A stretch of DNA of 9,339 nt, taken from NCBI GenBank assembly GCA_034505795.1, contig JAPDQM010000138.1:1-9339 (forward strand), given 5' to 3'. This stretch comes from Thermofontimicrobium_A sp034505795 (GTDB lineage Bacteria; Zhuqueibacterota; Zhuqueibacteria; Thermofontimicrobiales; Thermofontimicrobiaceae). Both the position numbers and the translations under genes were made by a program. Under the pieces are notes generated by a model. The model searched no databases, was not told the DNA's origin, and saw only the letters and a program-made list of their open reading frames with translations. Numbering within the stretch: the first letter of the stretch is position 1; every line of letters starts with the position of its first letter. Below, one piece after another: positions 1-6,775 of this stretch.

Positions 1-438
1 CGTTGCTATTATCTAACCAACTATCCTACCATCGTCTTTGTTCATGATCACAAAATTGATTGTAAGTTCATCGTGGGTAAGTGTCACTTTTTATTTGACG
101 CAGAATTTCAATGGGACAATTTCATACGGGAGTATCCGCTGTCGCTCTGGGTGGCGTGTAGCGAAAGCACCTATCGCGATGTTTTGGTCAAGATCAAATA
201 CGAGTTTACCGAAGAACTGGGCTGGATCTGCGGAGTGTATGGCCTGGGAACGCCATTTCCCATTGTGATTGGTTATAATCTGCCATTCAAAAAATCGTGT
301 CGGGACATTGAGATCGAGCTGCCGGTGCTGCCCCTGAATGATGCGGTTTCGATGGCGGTTCAGACGACATCGGCCGCTAAGACCAAAGCGGCCAGGCATG
401 GCATCAATCCATCACCTGCCCAACGATCGGCCAAATGA
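1..438 (+). CDS. C-terminal part of an unrecognised protein (cut by the left window edge)
   Basis: The frame is open from the first base to a TGA at 436-438, giving 145 residues of a protein whose start lies outside the window. I do not recognise the family. The visible part is rich in aromatic and beta-forming residues for about the first 110 residues (Trp, Phe and Tyr in runs such as FDAEFQWDNF and GVYGLGTPFPIVIGYNLPF). It ends in a low-complexity Ala/Lys/Ser/Pro tail of about 30 residues that looks disordered. There are five cysteines but no metal-binding spacing. A GTG at position 73 could be read as a start, but the frame has no stop upstream of it, no Shine-Dalgarno sequence precedes it, and the composition is the same on both sides, so I treat the gene as truncated by the edge. 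The 102-codon frame on the opposite strand looks like a shadow. Moderately sure it is a real gene; function unknown. Confidence 0.55.
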   Translation, partial: RCYYLTNYPTIVFVHDHKIDCKFIVGKCHFLFDAEFQWDNFIREYPLSLWVACSESTYRDVLVKIKYEFTEELGWICGVYGLGTPFPIVIGYNLPFKKSCRDIEIELPVLPLNDAVSMAVQTTSAAKTKAARHGINPSPAQRSAK

Positions 439-777
439 TGGCTATATCCGTCTGCAAACACCATAATGGATTATGGGATTAATCAGAATAGAATTGGGCT
501 AACTACACAGTTCATGGTCAGGCGATCCGCTTGCATAAGGGGCAAGCAATCCGTCAAAACGCCTCTTGACACATTGGGTTCTTATAGCAAGCAGCATGAT
601 GATTCATGGTGTTCATCAAAATAGAATGAGACTAACTTCAATTGGGCTACCATCGTCATCTCAATATAATTCCTGAAACCGCGTCCGCGGTTTATCTTCA
701 TTCACCCGGTGATGGTCAATGGTTTGTGCTTCGGCGGATCGGCAACTTGATCTGATCACAAAATTATAGGAGTTGCT
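439..777. other. Intergenic region with two small hairpins, no gene
   Basis: No convincing reading frame lies here. The region holds a 6-bp stem (GCTTGC 529-534 with GCAAGC 542-547, 7-base loop) and an 8-bp perfect palindrome at 676-693. A good -35-like TTGACA sits at 566-571, but I see no -10 box at 16-18 bases from it, so I do not call a promoter. The promoter of the downstream membrane gene must lie somewhere here. I see no T-rich terminator after the upstream gene. Confidence 0.6.
676..693. repeat. Perfect inverted repeat upstream of the membrane/coiled-coil gene
   Basis: AAACCGCG (676-683), two bases TC, then CGCGGTTT (686-693) form a perfect 8-bp dyad. It lies 84 bases before the ATG at 778. 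It could be an operator for the downstream gene, a leader hairpin, or one of the dispersed palindromes that seem common in this genome. No T-tract follows, so it is a poor intrinsic terminator. Confidence 0.5.
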
Positions 778-2361
778 ATGGATGAGCAGAAGCCAGATCG
801 CACAAGGGAAAAGCTCAATCATAAGAGCGAAGCTTACTTTCAGATACGGTTTTCGTATGCTATTTTGCTGGTGGTCATTACGGCATTCATCACCATTATT
901 GTGAGCCACTTTCTGCAGCAGCGAGAGCTAAATGGCTTTAAGGCTGAAATCAATCAGTTGAACCGCAAGCAGGAACAGCTTGAAATGGGCAAGATCGATG
1001 ACCTATCGCTGCGTGGGCTGGCCGAAAAGGTCGATTATGTAACCAGTCAGCAGGAGGTGATCGTTTCGTCGACGCAGCAGATGATCGATTACATGACATC
1101 AACGTTTACCATCATTAGTGTTTTTTTCCTGCTCGCATCAGGCTATTTTTTGTATCGGCAACAGAAATCGGAAAAGCGAGAGGATGAAGGTTGGGTACTG
1201 GCCAAGGATTTATTGGAGTTGGTGACCGAGAGCCAGGAATTTGTGGTGGAGGTGCAACGGGAGCTGCAACGACAACAGGATGTTCAAAAGCGACAGCAGG
1301 ATCAAATTCGAGAGCAGATTGAACAAACGGCCAAGTTTTTGGATTTGCGATCCAACGTGCTGATCAGTCAATTTGCCAGAGATACGATTGACAAGGGGAT
1401 CCATTTTAATAAATTGGTAGACATCTCCAATCGCATCGATACGATTCGGTTTCAGTTGACCACATTCAATCTGAGTCTCAATCCCAACTGTTATTTCTTA
1501 AAAGCGGTTTATGAATACATTATTGGCAATTACAATGCCGCTAAAGAGGAATTTGATAGCCTGATCGAGCAACGGGAAAACGCGATCCTGGACGATCTGC
1601 AAAAAAAGCAACTGAGCTTGTGCTATTACTACAAGGGGCTGATCGAATATAATATCCAGGGGAATCTGGATTTGGCGGAAAAATTTATGAGTTTAGCGCT
1701 GGAGCATGATCCGCATGTTCATAATCCGGATTATAAAAGTCAGATTCTAAGAGCGGAAATCAAATTAAAACAGCGGGCACCGGATGCGTTTGAATGTTTC
1801 AATGAAATCAGAACAAAATTGCTCAGGACCCCCATTCGAACGCAAACTCAGGAGCGATTGCTATCCCACGCTAATCTGGGCATGGTCTATGCCAAAATTT
1901 TAGTAGGTGGGAAAAAATTCTTGCCCAAATATTATGATGACATCAGACGATTAGACCGATCGGTAGTTGTACAAGCGATCAATTGGCTAAAAGAGAGCTT
2001 CAATGAACATATTTATTCTTACCTGACCATGGGGCAGGTGGCAGCCATCTTTGCTGATCGTGCGGCTGAATTAGAGATTCAATCGCCAGAATTCTATTTT
2101 ACCAAGACCTATGAGATTCTGGAGCGAAGCAAACCGTATGAGGTAAAGGAGGAAACCAGAGGAAAGTTATTAGCCTACTCGGTTAAATTGGTTTGCGAAC
2201 ATTTTTTGGGCAATCCTCTGGCCGAAAATACGCTGTTTATGATCAAGAGCCTATTGAATGATCGGGAATTGAAAACGGTTTACTCGATTTTTGCCAAGGT
2301 GAATGTGTCCAAGGCCGATTTCGTTGAAGAGCTGGACGAATTTGTTGGAAGACCTGCGTGA
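778..2361 (+). CDS. Membrane-anchored coiled-coil protein with TPR-like helical repeats, function unknown
   Basis: The 527-residue protein starts at an ATG preceded by TAGGAG (767-772) with a 5-base spacer. I do not recognise a named family. Visible order: a charged N-terminus; a membrane helix at about residues 26-46; a charged linker rich in Gln/Glu/Lys (47-107) likely to be helical or coiled; a second membrane helix at about 108-126; a Gln/Arg/Glu-rich coiled coil at about 140-190 (RELQRQQDVQKRQQDQIREQ); then about 330 residues of helical sequence. Segments such as CYFLKAVYEYIIGNYNAAKEEF (residues 238-259) and the stretch near 281-309 have the small/aromatic spacing of TPR units. With two membrane helices, the N-terminus and the large C-terminal part probably sit on the same, cytoplasmic side, with a linker of about 60 residues outside. 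The likely role is a scaffold or sensor that assembles partners through the coiled coil and repeats; this is inference. It stands alone between two long gaps. Confidence 0.85.
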   Translation: MDEQKPDRTREKLNHKSEAYFQIRFSYAILLVVITAFITIIVSHFLQQRELNGFKAEINQLNRKQEQLEMGKIDDLSLRGLAEKVDYVTSQQEVIVSSTQQMIDYMTSTFTIISVFFLLASGYFLYRQQKSEKREDEGWVLAKDLLELVTESQEFVVEVQRELQRQQDVQKRQQDQIREQIEQTAKFLDLRSNVLISQFARDTIDKGIHFNKLVDISNRIDTIRFQLTTFNLSLNPNCYFLKAVYEYIIGNYNAAKEEFDSLIEQRENAILDDLQKKQLSLCYYYKGLIEYNIQGNLDLAEKFMSLALEHDPHVHNPDYKSQILRAEIKLKQRAPDAFECFNEIRTKLLRTPIRTQTQERLLSHANLGMVYAKILVGGKKFLPKYYDDIRRLDRSVVVQAINWLKESFNEHIYSYLTMGQVAAIFADRAAELEIQSPEFYFTKTYEILERSKPYEVKEETRGKLLAYSVKLVCEHFLGNPLAENTLFMIKSLLNDRELKTVYSIFAKVNVSKADFVEELDEFVGRPA

Positions 2362-2374
2362 GTTGTAACTTTTA

Positions 2375-2403
2375 CTGACCGGTCGCTGCGAGCGACCGGT
2401 CAG
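2375..2403. repeat. Perfect 29-base hairpin, copy 1 of 2
   Basis: The arm CTGACCGGTCGCT, a GCG loop and the arm AGCGACCGGTCAG give a perfect 13-bp stem starting 14 bases after the stop of the membrane/coiled-coil gene. It could end that transcript or protect its 3' end, but no T-tract follows, so it does not look like a standard intrinsic terminator. The identical copy 55 bases on points to a REP-like dispersed palindrome. Confidence 0.85.
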
Positions 2404-2429
2404 CATATGTCCCCACGGGTTGGATGAAA

Positions 2430-2458
2430 CTGACCGGTCGCTGCGAGCGACCGGTCAG
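2430..2458. repeat. Perfect 29-base hairpin, copy 2 of 2
   Basis: This is identical base for base to the hairpin at 2375-2403, and 26 unrelated bases separate the two. Here the flanking A at 2429 and T at 2459 also pair, extending the stem to 14 bp. Because the unit is self-complementary, it cannot be said whether the copies are direct or inverted. The pair could also fold into a larger cruciform. Confidence 0.85.
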
Positions 2459-2740
2459 TAAATAACTCCACTGGACATTTATCGCCTAGAAAATTTTTTT
2501 TGCAGGCTAAAAACCGATCCCTTCTACCAATATAACTCTTGCTGCAGCCAGGCAAACTGGTATTCTCTACCTTGAAATCATCGCTGGTGTCTATAATGCA
2601 AGCCCCAGGATTAATGGAGTCGCCGGCTGAGCGCGAATCACTGTTCAGATGGAGGGGCCAAAAGAACATTGCTGACAACAGATCCCCTGGCAAGTGGCTT
2701 TCGCTCGGCTGAACTTTTTTATATATCTTCAGTTCAATTT

Positions 2741-2760
2741 CAAAAATTTTTGATCAAAAA
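2741..2760. promoter_or_regulatory. AT-rich overlapping palindromes upstream of the exporter operon
   Basis: CAAAAATTTTTG (2741-2752) and TTTTTGATCAAAAA (2747-2760) are two overlapping perfect palindromes 67 bases before the ATPase start. Such A/T tracts can be bent DNA, an UP-like element or a regulator site. There is no direct evidence for any of these, and low-complexity AT sequence makes short palindromes by chance. Confidence 0.25.
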
Positions 2761-2826
2761 AGGCAGTCCTGGGGTAGCTTCCGCCTCCAGGTTGCCATCG
2801 ACATCCGCAAAGCTTGAGAAAAGTGA

Positions 2827-3846
2827 ATGGCTTCACACATAACCAGTCAATATGGCATGCCGAAAGGGTTGGCGCCGATTGTCCACATCCAGCACTTGAG
2901 CAAGAATTATTTTGTCAGTCAACGTGAGGCGGGGCTGGCGGCAGCGATCAAGAGCCTGGTGCGCCGTCAACGACAGGTGGTGCCGGCGGTGGCCGATATT
3001 TCGTTTGATCTGGCGCCGGGCGAGATGGTTGGCTTTCTGGGGCCGAATGGCGCAGGAAAGACAACCACATTGAAGATGCTGGCCGGTTTGCTACATCCCA
3101 CAGCGGGCGAAGTGATGGTGCTGGGTCATGTGCCATACCGACGGGAAAAGAATTTTTTGCGGCAGATCACCCTGGTGATGGGGCAACGAAATCAACTGAT
3201 CTGGGATATCCCGGTCGAAGATTCATTCGAGTTGAATCGGGCGATTTATGACATTCCGGGGGAAGATTACCGGCTGATGCTGGAGGAATTGACCGAGCTG
3301 TTGGAACTGGAAATGCTGCTGCGGAAACCGGTGCGCAATCTCTCGCTGGGCGAGCGGATGAAATGCGAGCTTGCGATGGGTTTGCTGCATCGACCGCAGG
3401 TGGTCTTCCTGGATGAACCGACCATCGGTCTGGATGTGACCATGCAGCGTCGCATCCGCAGTTTCATTGCGGAATACAATCGACGTTATGGTGCAACGGT
3501 GCTGCTGACCAGTCACTACATGGCCGATGTGGAGGCGTTGTGCCAGCGAGTGATCATCATTCATCATGGCCGGCTGCTATTCGATGGTGATCTGGCGGGT
3601 CTGCTGCAACGGTTCACGAGCCACAAAATCATCGTGGTCCAATTGGCTGATTGTCAGGTTGACTTGAATGGCTATGGTCAGGTGCTGTCCTGTTCCGATG
3701 GCTATTTCACGCTGCAAGTTCCCAAAGCAGAGACCGCACGTGTAACCAGTCGGTTGCTGGCCGATTTGCCGGTGATTGATCTGTTAGTGGAAGACCCGCC
3801 CATCGAAGAGGTGATCGAGCGGGTATTTGCGCAGGAGGCCGGATGA
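2827..3846 (+). CDS. ABC exporter ATP-binding protein (COG4586-like, DUF990-type exporter)
   Basis: This is the ATPase that powers export by the two permeases encoded next. The 339-residue protein shows Walker A GPNGAGKTT (residues 72-80), a Q-loop region with glutamines at 120 and 123 (GQRNQLIWDIPVEDSF), the signature LSLGER (172-177, with Glu-Arg in place of the common Gly-Gln), Walker B VVFLDEP (192-198), a D-loop GLD (201-203) and a switch His230 in LLTSHYM. The N-terminal insertion (SQREAGLAAAIKSLVRRQRQ, about 31-50) and the QLIWD-IPVEDSF stretch are typical of COG4586 ATPases rather than of generic NatA/CcmA types. About 85 residues follow the nucleotide-binding domain and probably form a small regulatory tail. 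I chose the ATG at 2827, which has GAGAAAAG (2816-2823) before it; an ATG at 2857 has no ribosome-binding site. The stop overlaps the next start by ATGA. A related three-gene system in Synechocystis (Slr1901 with Slr1174 and Slr0610) has been linked to viologen export, so drug or amphiphile efflux is possible here. The substrate is not known. Confidence 0.93.
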   Translation: MASHITSQYGMPKGLAPIVHIQHLSKNYFVSQREAGLAAAIKSLVRRQRQVVPAVADISFDLAPGEMVGFLGPNGAGKTTTLKMLAGLLHPTAGEVMVLGHVPYRREKNFLRQITLVMGQRNQLIWDIPVEDSFELNRAIYDIPGEDYRLMLEELTELLELEMLLRKPVRNLSLGERMKCELAMGLLHRPQVVFLDEPTIGLDVTMQRRIRSFIAEYNRRYGATVLLTSHYMADVEALCQRVIIIHHGRLLFDGDLAGLLQRFTSHKIIVVQLADCQVDLNGYGQVLSCSDGYFTLQVPKAETARVTSRLLADLPVIDLLVEDPPIEEVIERVFAQEAG

Positions 3847-4646
3847 GATATTGGGTGAATCTATACCTGCAGCAACTGAAAGCCACCACGGCGCTGATGT
3901 TTCAATACCGGGCAGCACTGGCCATCTGGATGATTGGTCATGTGCTGGAGCCGCTGGTTTATCTGGCGGTGTGGTCGGCAGTGGCCAGCGGTCGTGGCGG
4001 TCAGGTAGGGGATTACTCTACCCGCCAATTTGCCGCTTATTTTATCCTGATGATGTTGGTGAACCATGTAAACTACACCTGGATCATGTATGAATTTGAG
4101 TATCGCGTCCGGCATGGTCGGCTGTCGTTTGCGCTACTGCGACCGGTGCATCCGATCCATTCGGATGTTGCCGATAATCTTTCTTCGAAGTTGATTACTT
4201 TTCCGTTTATGCTACTGGTGGCGATCGTACTGATGCTGCTATTTCAACCTGAATTTCATTTTCATTGGTGGGCGGTGGCAGTTGCCATTCCGACGCTGCT
4301 GCTGACGTTTTGGGTTCGGTTTCTGCTGGAATGGACATTGGCCAATGCCGCGTTCTGGACGACACGGGTGAGCGCCATCAATCAGACCTATTTTGTGATG
4401 GTGTTGTTTCTTTCCGGTCAGATGGCGCCATTGTCGCTCTTCCCGGAGGCCATTCAATGGCTGGCGAAGCTGCTGCCGTTTCGCTGGCTGATCGGCTTTC
4501 CGGTGGAATTGTTACTGGGTCGGCTGTCGTTGGGGCAGGCGGTGATTGGTTGGGGCGCGTTGGTCGGCTGGTTGCTGGTGGCATTGGTGCTGTTGCGCCG
4601 CGTCTGGCGCGCCGGGGTACGCAACTATTCCGCGGTGGGCGCATGA
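3843..4646 (+). CDS. ABC-2 type permease, first subunit (COG4587/DUF990-like)
   Basis: This 267-residue protein is an integral inner-membrane subunit with about six hydrophobic helices (roughly residues 29-48, 62-82, 117-135, 143-165, 181-199 and 234-252). The cytoplasmic stretch RHGRLSFALLRPVHP (residues 90-104) is typical of the ABC2_membrane_6 (DUF990) family and probably forms part of the coupling surface to the ATPase. A conserved-looking LPFRWLIGFPVELLLGRL segment lies at about 211-228. The ATG overlaps the ATPase stop (ATGA at 3843-3846), and AGGAGG (3833-3838) precedes it with a short 4-base spacer, so translation is likely coupled. It is expected to pair with the permease encoded next. 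I judge this the COG4587-type partner and the next the COG3694-type, but a profile search is needed to fix which is which. Confidence 0.9.
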   Translation: MRYWVNLYLQQLKATTALMFQYRAALAIWMIGHVLEPLVYLAVWSAVASGRGGQVGDYSTRQFAAYFILMMLVNHVNYTWIMYEFEYRVRHGRLSFALLRPVHPIHSDVADNLSSKLITFPFMLLVAIVLMLLFQPEFHFHWWAVAVAIPTLLLTFWVRFLLEWTLANAAFWTTRVSAINQTYFVMVLFLSGQMAPLSLFPEAIQWLAKLLPFRWLIGFPVELLLGRLSLGQAVIGWGALVGWLLVALVLLRRVWRAGVRNYSAVGA

Positions 4647-5428
4647 AATATGTGAGGCTATGGTTCAGGTTCCTGCGCGTGAGCGTGATGGGTGAGCTGG
4701 CCTATCGTGCGAACTTCTGGCTGCAGCTTTTTCAATCGCTGCTGGAATTGGGGACGGCTGTGACCGGACTGGCGGTAATTTTTTCTCATTCGAAAGCCAT
4801 TGGCGGTTGGTCTCCCGATCAGGTATTGGCGCTGGTGGGGATTTATTTTTTGGTCGGGGGCATGATCGGTATGGTCATTCAGCCTGGCATGGAACAATTA
4901 ATCGAATCGGTGCGAGAGGGAACACTGGATTTCAGCCTCACCAAACCGGTGGATGCACAACTATTGGTGAGCATCCGACGTTTCGAAATCTGGAAGGCGA
5001 TCGATATGCTGTTGGGGCTGGGCGTGCTGGTCACGGCACTGGTGCGGTTGGGGGGAAAGATTGGTGGTTGGCAGGCGGCCTCGTTCGGGGCGGTGCTCGT
5101 TGCTGGCGCGATCATCATTTATAGCTTCTGGCTGATGTTGGCGACGCTGTCGTTCTGGTTCGTGCGGGTGGAAAATATTCTATTGATCTTTCAGAGCATG
5201 TACGAAGCGGGTCGCTGGCCGATCAGTCTCTATCCCGGCTGGCTGCGCTTTGCGTTGACGTTTATTGTTCCCGTAGCGTTTGCAACGACCATACCTGCGG
5301 CGGCATTGACCAGTCGCCTGTCCGGTAAGACCGTATTGGCCGCATTGTTGCTGGCGGCGGTTTTATTTTTGATTTCACGGATTGTTTGGAAGTTGGGGCT
5401 ACGACGATATGCTGGAGCGTCGGCGTAG
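4643..5428 (+). CDS. ABC-2 type permease, second subunit (COG3694/DUF990-like)
   Basis: This 261-residue protein is the second membrane half of the exporter. About six helices are visible (roughly residues 28-48, 60-80, 121-136, 148-171, 201-222 and 230-247). It carries REGTLDFSLTKPVDAQ (residues 91-106), the counterpart of RHGRLSFALLRPVHP in the first permease, showing that the two are distant paralogues. It also carries IVPVAFATTIPAAAL (208-222), a stretch typical of DUF990 permeases near the last helices. The reading frame stays open upstream to 4265, but that part is a shadow of the first permease (Gly/Ser/Asp-rich, no helices). The ATG at 4643 overlaps the previous stop by ATGA and gives the usual family length. 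Its own ribosome-binding site (GGTGGG, 3 bases away) is poor, which fits coupled translation. It is the last gene of the operon. Confidence 0.9.
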   Translation: MKYVRLWFRFLRVSVMGELAYRANFWLQLFQSLLELGTAVTGLAVIFSHSKAIGGWSPDQVLALVGIYFLVGGMIGMVIQPGMEQLIESVREGTLDFSLTKPVDAQLLVSIRRFEIWKAIDMLLGLGVLVTALVRLGGKIGGWQAASFGAVLVAGAIIIYSFWLMLATLSFWFVRVENILLIFQSMYEAGRWPISLYPGWLRFALTFIVPVAFATTIPAAALTSRLSGKTVLAALLLAAVLFLISRIVWKLGLRRYAGASA

Positions 5429-5443
5429 ATAATTGAAGTCGAA

Positions 5444-5477
5444 ATCCTTGCGAAGGCATGAACGCCTTCGCAAGGAT
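5444..5477. terminator. Strong hairpin between convergent genes, possible bidirectional terminator
   Basis: ATCCTTGCGAAGGC (5444-5457) and GCCTTCGCAAGGAT (5464-5477) form a perfect 14-bp stem with a 6-base loop ATGAAC. It starts 15 bases after the operon stop and lies 13 bases beyond the stop of the convergent gene. The position fits a shared terminator. There is no clear T-tract on either side, so it may act as a 3' stabiliser or be a dispersed palindrome rather than a textbook rho-independent terminator. Confidence 0.6.
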
Positions 5478-5490
5478 GCCGGATAATGAG

Positions 5491-6516
5491 CTACTTGTTG
5501 GGCTGCAGCTTATAATTTGTGGGAATTTCAAACTGACTTCCATCGAGCGACAAAACCTCGGCACTCAATAGCTCGTCGTGACTCTCCAGCAGCACATTGG
5601 AAGTAGCCTCAGGTTTGTCGGATTTAGCCACTTTCTTGCCCAGGCCTTTCAGCAGGCCGCCGACAGAGGTGGGAATTTCTGTGCTCTTTTTTTCTGACTC
5701 TGTTTCATTCGCGGGTGCCGGCTGGGCTTTGGTTTCATAAATCGTATGGGTACGAACGGCCACGCCTGATAGCTTCTTAGCCTCTTCCTGCAGCCGTTTC
5801 ATGGCGTCAGCTAATTGCGGGTAATTTTGGCGCAGTTGTTGCATCATCTGTTCCAAGCCGCCTTTACCGGGCATCATCCCCATTTTCTCGGCCAATTTTA
5901 CATGGAAATTTTCAATTTCTTTTTGCCCCTCCAGCGATTTGACCATCCAATTGGTTGAAGTAACGATCATTTCACCCTGGGCGGTTTGAGCGGGCTGCTG
6001 TTCAGTGGCGGGTTGTGTAGTTTTGCTGGTGATTTCAATCTTAATGATTACCTTTTCCGCCGATTGGCCGGCGATCATTTCGGTCTCACCGGTTTTGGTG
6101 ACGTTTATTTTGAAATCCCATTCAACCTGCGGCTCATCCTTTTTTGCTTTTTTATCTTCGGATTTCGTTTTCTCCAGATGCTCCGCCATCATCTGGCGAA
6201 ATTCTTCGAAGGTCATCTGAGTATATTTCTTATCTTTGTGATCGAGGGTGATAAACAATTCCCGATCCAGATCGATGATCTGGGAAGTGGTTAGCCGTCC
6301 CTTGTCATCGATATTATCAGAGCGAAAAATGTCACCCTTATAGTATTCCACGGTAGTTGTTGGCTTGCCAGCGCCGAAGAATTTCATGATGGCGCCCAGC
6401 GTGCCCTTAAACTCCATTTGACTAGTAGACTCGCGTTTGACATCGGCCTGAAGGCCAATGGCTGAAACCAATAACAACAAGATTGTGTAGACGAGGATTC
6501 GATTTTTGCAATTCAT
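5491..6516 (-). CDS. Secreted DUF4412-like protein of unknown function
   Basis: The 341-residue protein begins with a clear signal peptide, MNCKNRILVYTILLLLVSAIGLQA, probably cut after residue 24, so it acts in the periplasm or beyond. I start it at the ATG at 6516 because AAGGAG lies 7 bases before it (6524-6529 on the plus strand). An in-frame ATG at 6546 would add ten residues (MKINPRRRRS) and lacks such a site. Residues about 35-105 (VEYYKGDIFRSDN, then IIDLDRELFITLDHKDKKYTQM) follow the pattern of DUF4412/LolA-like proteins: a strand pair ending in a 'kG..R.d' turn, then 'tiid...e....ld...k.Yt'. MIAGQSAEK (147-155) resembles the 'I.G....k' motif of the same group. A Lys/Glu-rich linker (115-130), a Thr/Gln/Pro linker (164-180), a Met/Gln-rich helix (about 207-250) and an Ala/Pro/Glu/Lys linker (263-306) interrupt the fold. 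It may bind lipid or a hydrophobic ligand, which is inference. It runs convergent to the exporter, so it is probably not co-regulated. Confidence 0.85.
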   Translation of the reverse strand: MNCKNRILVYTILLLLVSAIGLQADVKRESTSQMEFKGTLGAIMKFFGAGKPTTTVEYYKGDIFRSDNIDDKGRLTTSQIIDLDRELFITLDHKDKKYTQMTFEEFRQMMAEHLEKTKSEDKKAKKDEPQVEWDFKINVTKTGETEMIAGQSAEKVIIKIEITSKTTQPATEQQPAQTAQGEMIVTSTNWMVKSLEGQKEIENFHVKLAEKMGMMPGKGGLEQMMQQLRQNYPQLADAMKRLQEEAKKLSGVAVRTHTIYETKAQPAPANETESEKKSTEIPTSVGGLLKGLGKKVAKSDKPEATSNVLLESHDELLSAEVLSLDGSQFEIPTNYKLQPNK

Positions 6517-6523
6517 GCTTCTT

Positions 6524-6529
6524 CTCCTT
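6524..6529 (-). promoter_or_regulatory. Ribosome-binding site deciding the start of the secreted DUF4412-like gene
   Basis: On the minus strand this reads AAGGAG within GAGAAGGAGAAG, 7 bases before the ATG at 6516. It supports the 341-residue start over the longer one at 6546, and that choice places the signal peptide right at the N-terminus. Confidence 0.75.
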
Positions 6530-6712
6530 CTCGGATTAATTTTCATATAATTGTTGATTAGGAAGTCAACCTGATAAAATTAACTGGTTAACCCACCAGC
6601 GACCGAAATGTTCCAGTTGAATCAACTGTGCCAGGTAGAAATTAGGAAATGGGAGTAAAAAAGGGTTGTATTTGTCACCAGAATTTGGTAAATATAGCCA
6701 GCAAGATTTTTT

Positions 6713-6752
6713 TAGCCACAACATTTCAAAGGCACAAAGAGACACAAAAATT
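6713..6752. repeat. Degenerate 'AGCCACA...GGCACAAAGAGACACAAA' repeat word
   Basis: TTAGCCACA (6712-6720) followed by AAAGGCACAAAGAGACACAA (6729-6748) resembles a purine/CAC-rich non-coding repeat I associate with intergenic regions of several environmental bacteria; that is recollection, not a search result. A degenerate inverse counterpart (CTTGGTG...CTTTGTGACC, 6964-6982) lies on the other side of the modular repeat element, so the two may be the outer ends of a decayed composite insertion. Confidence 0.35.
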
Positions 6753-6775
6753 GGCAAAAGATTAAAACTAGCCAT

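Larger units (their letters stand above)
2362..2826. other. Intergenic region with twin hairpins and an AT-rich stretch
   Basis: This 465-base gap begins with two identical hairpins (2375-2458, listed separately) and ends just before the exporter operon. The rest (2459-2826) shows no convincing gene. A 97-codon frame on the minus strand runs into the hairpin and has no family features. A TATAAT at 2592-2597 is preceded by TTGAAA at 2572-2577, but the spacer is only 14 bases, so it is a weak promoter candidate. An AT-rich stretch at 2741-2760 contains overlapping palindromes. The operon promoter most likely lies in this gap. Confidence 0.6.

Noticed and set aside
91..399. 102-codon minus-strand frame opposite the left-edge gene
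   Set aside because: Arg/His/Gln-rich composition typical of a shadow frame; the plus-strand frame is open across the edge and reads as a more plausible protein.
487..649. Short repeated words (AATAGAAT, AATTGGGCTA, TTCATGGT) in the gap 439-777
   Set aside because: They occur in different orders and are only 8 to 10 bases long, so chance is a sufficient explanation.
45..765. 13-base exact direct repeat TGATCACAAAATT at 45-57 and 753-765
   Set aside because: One such match is expected by chance in a window of this size, and the first copy is inside coding sequence.
2572..2597. TTGAAA and TATAAT as a promoter for the exporter operon
   Set aside because: The 14-base spacer is too short for a sigma-70 promoter, there is no extended -10, and it is about 230 bases before the gene.
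2400..2693. 97-codon minus-strand frame in the gap before the exporter operon
   Set aside because: It runs through one of the twin hairpins, has no family features and no ribosome-binding site that I can see.
4265..4642. In-frame upstream extension of the second permease (126 extra residues)
   Set aside because: It lies wholly inside the first permease in another frame, reads as Gly/Ser/Asp-rich sequence without membrane segments, and the ATGA-coupled ATG at 4643 gives the usual family length.
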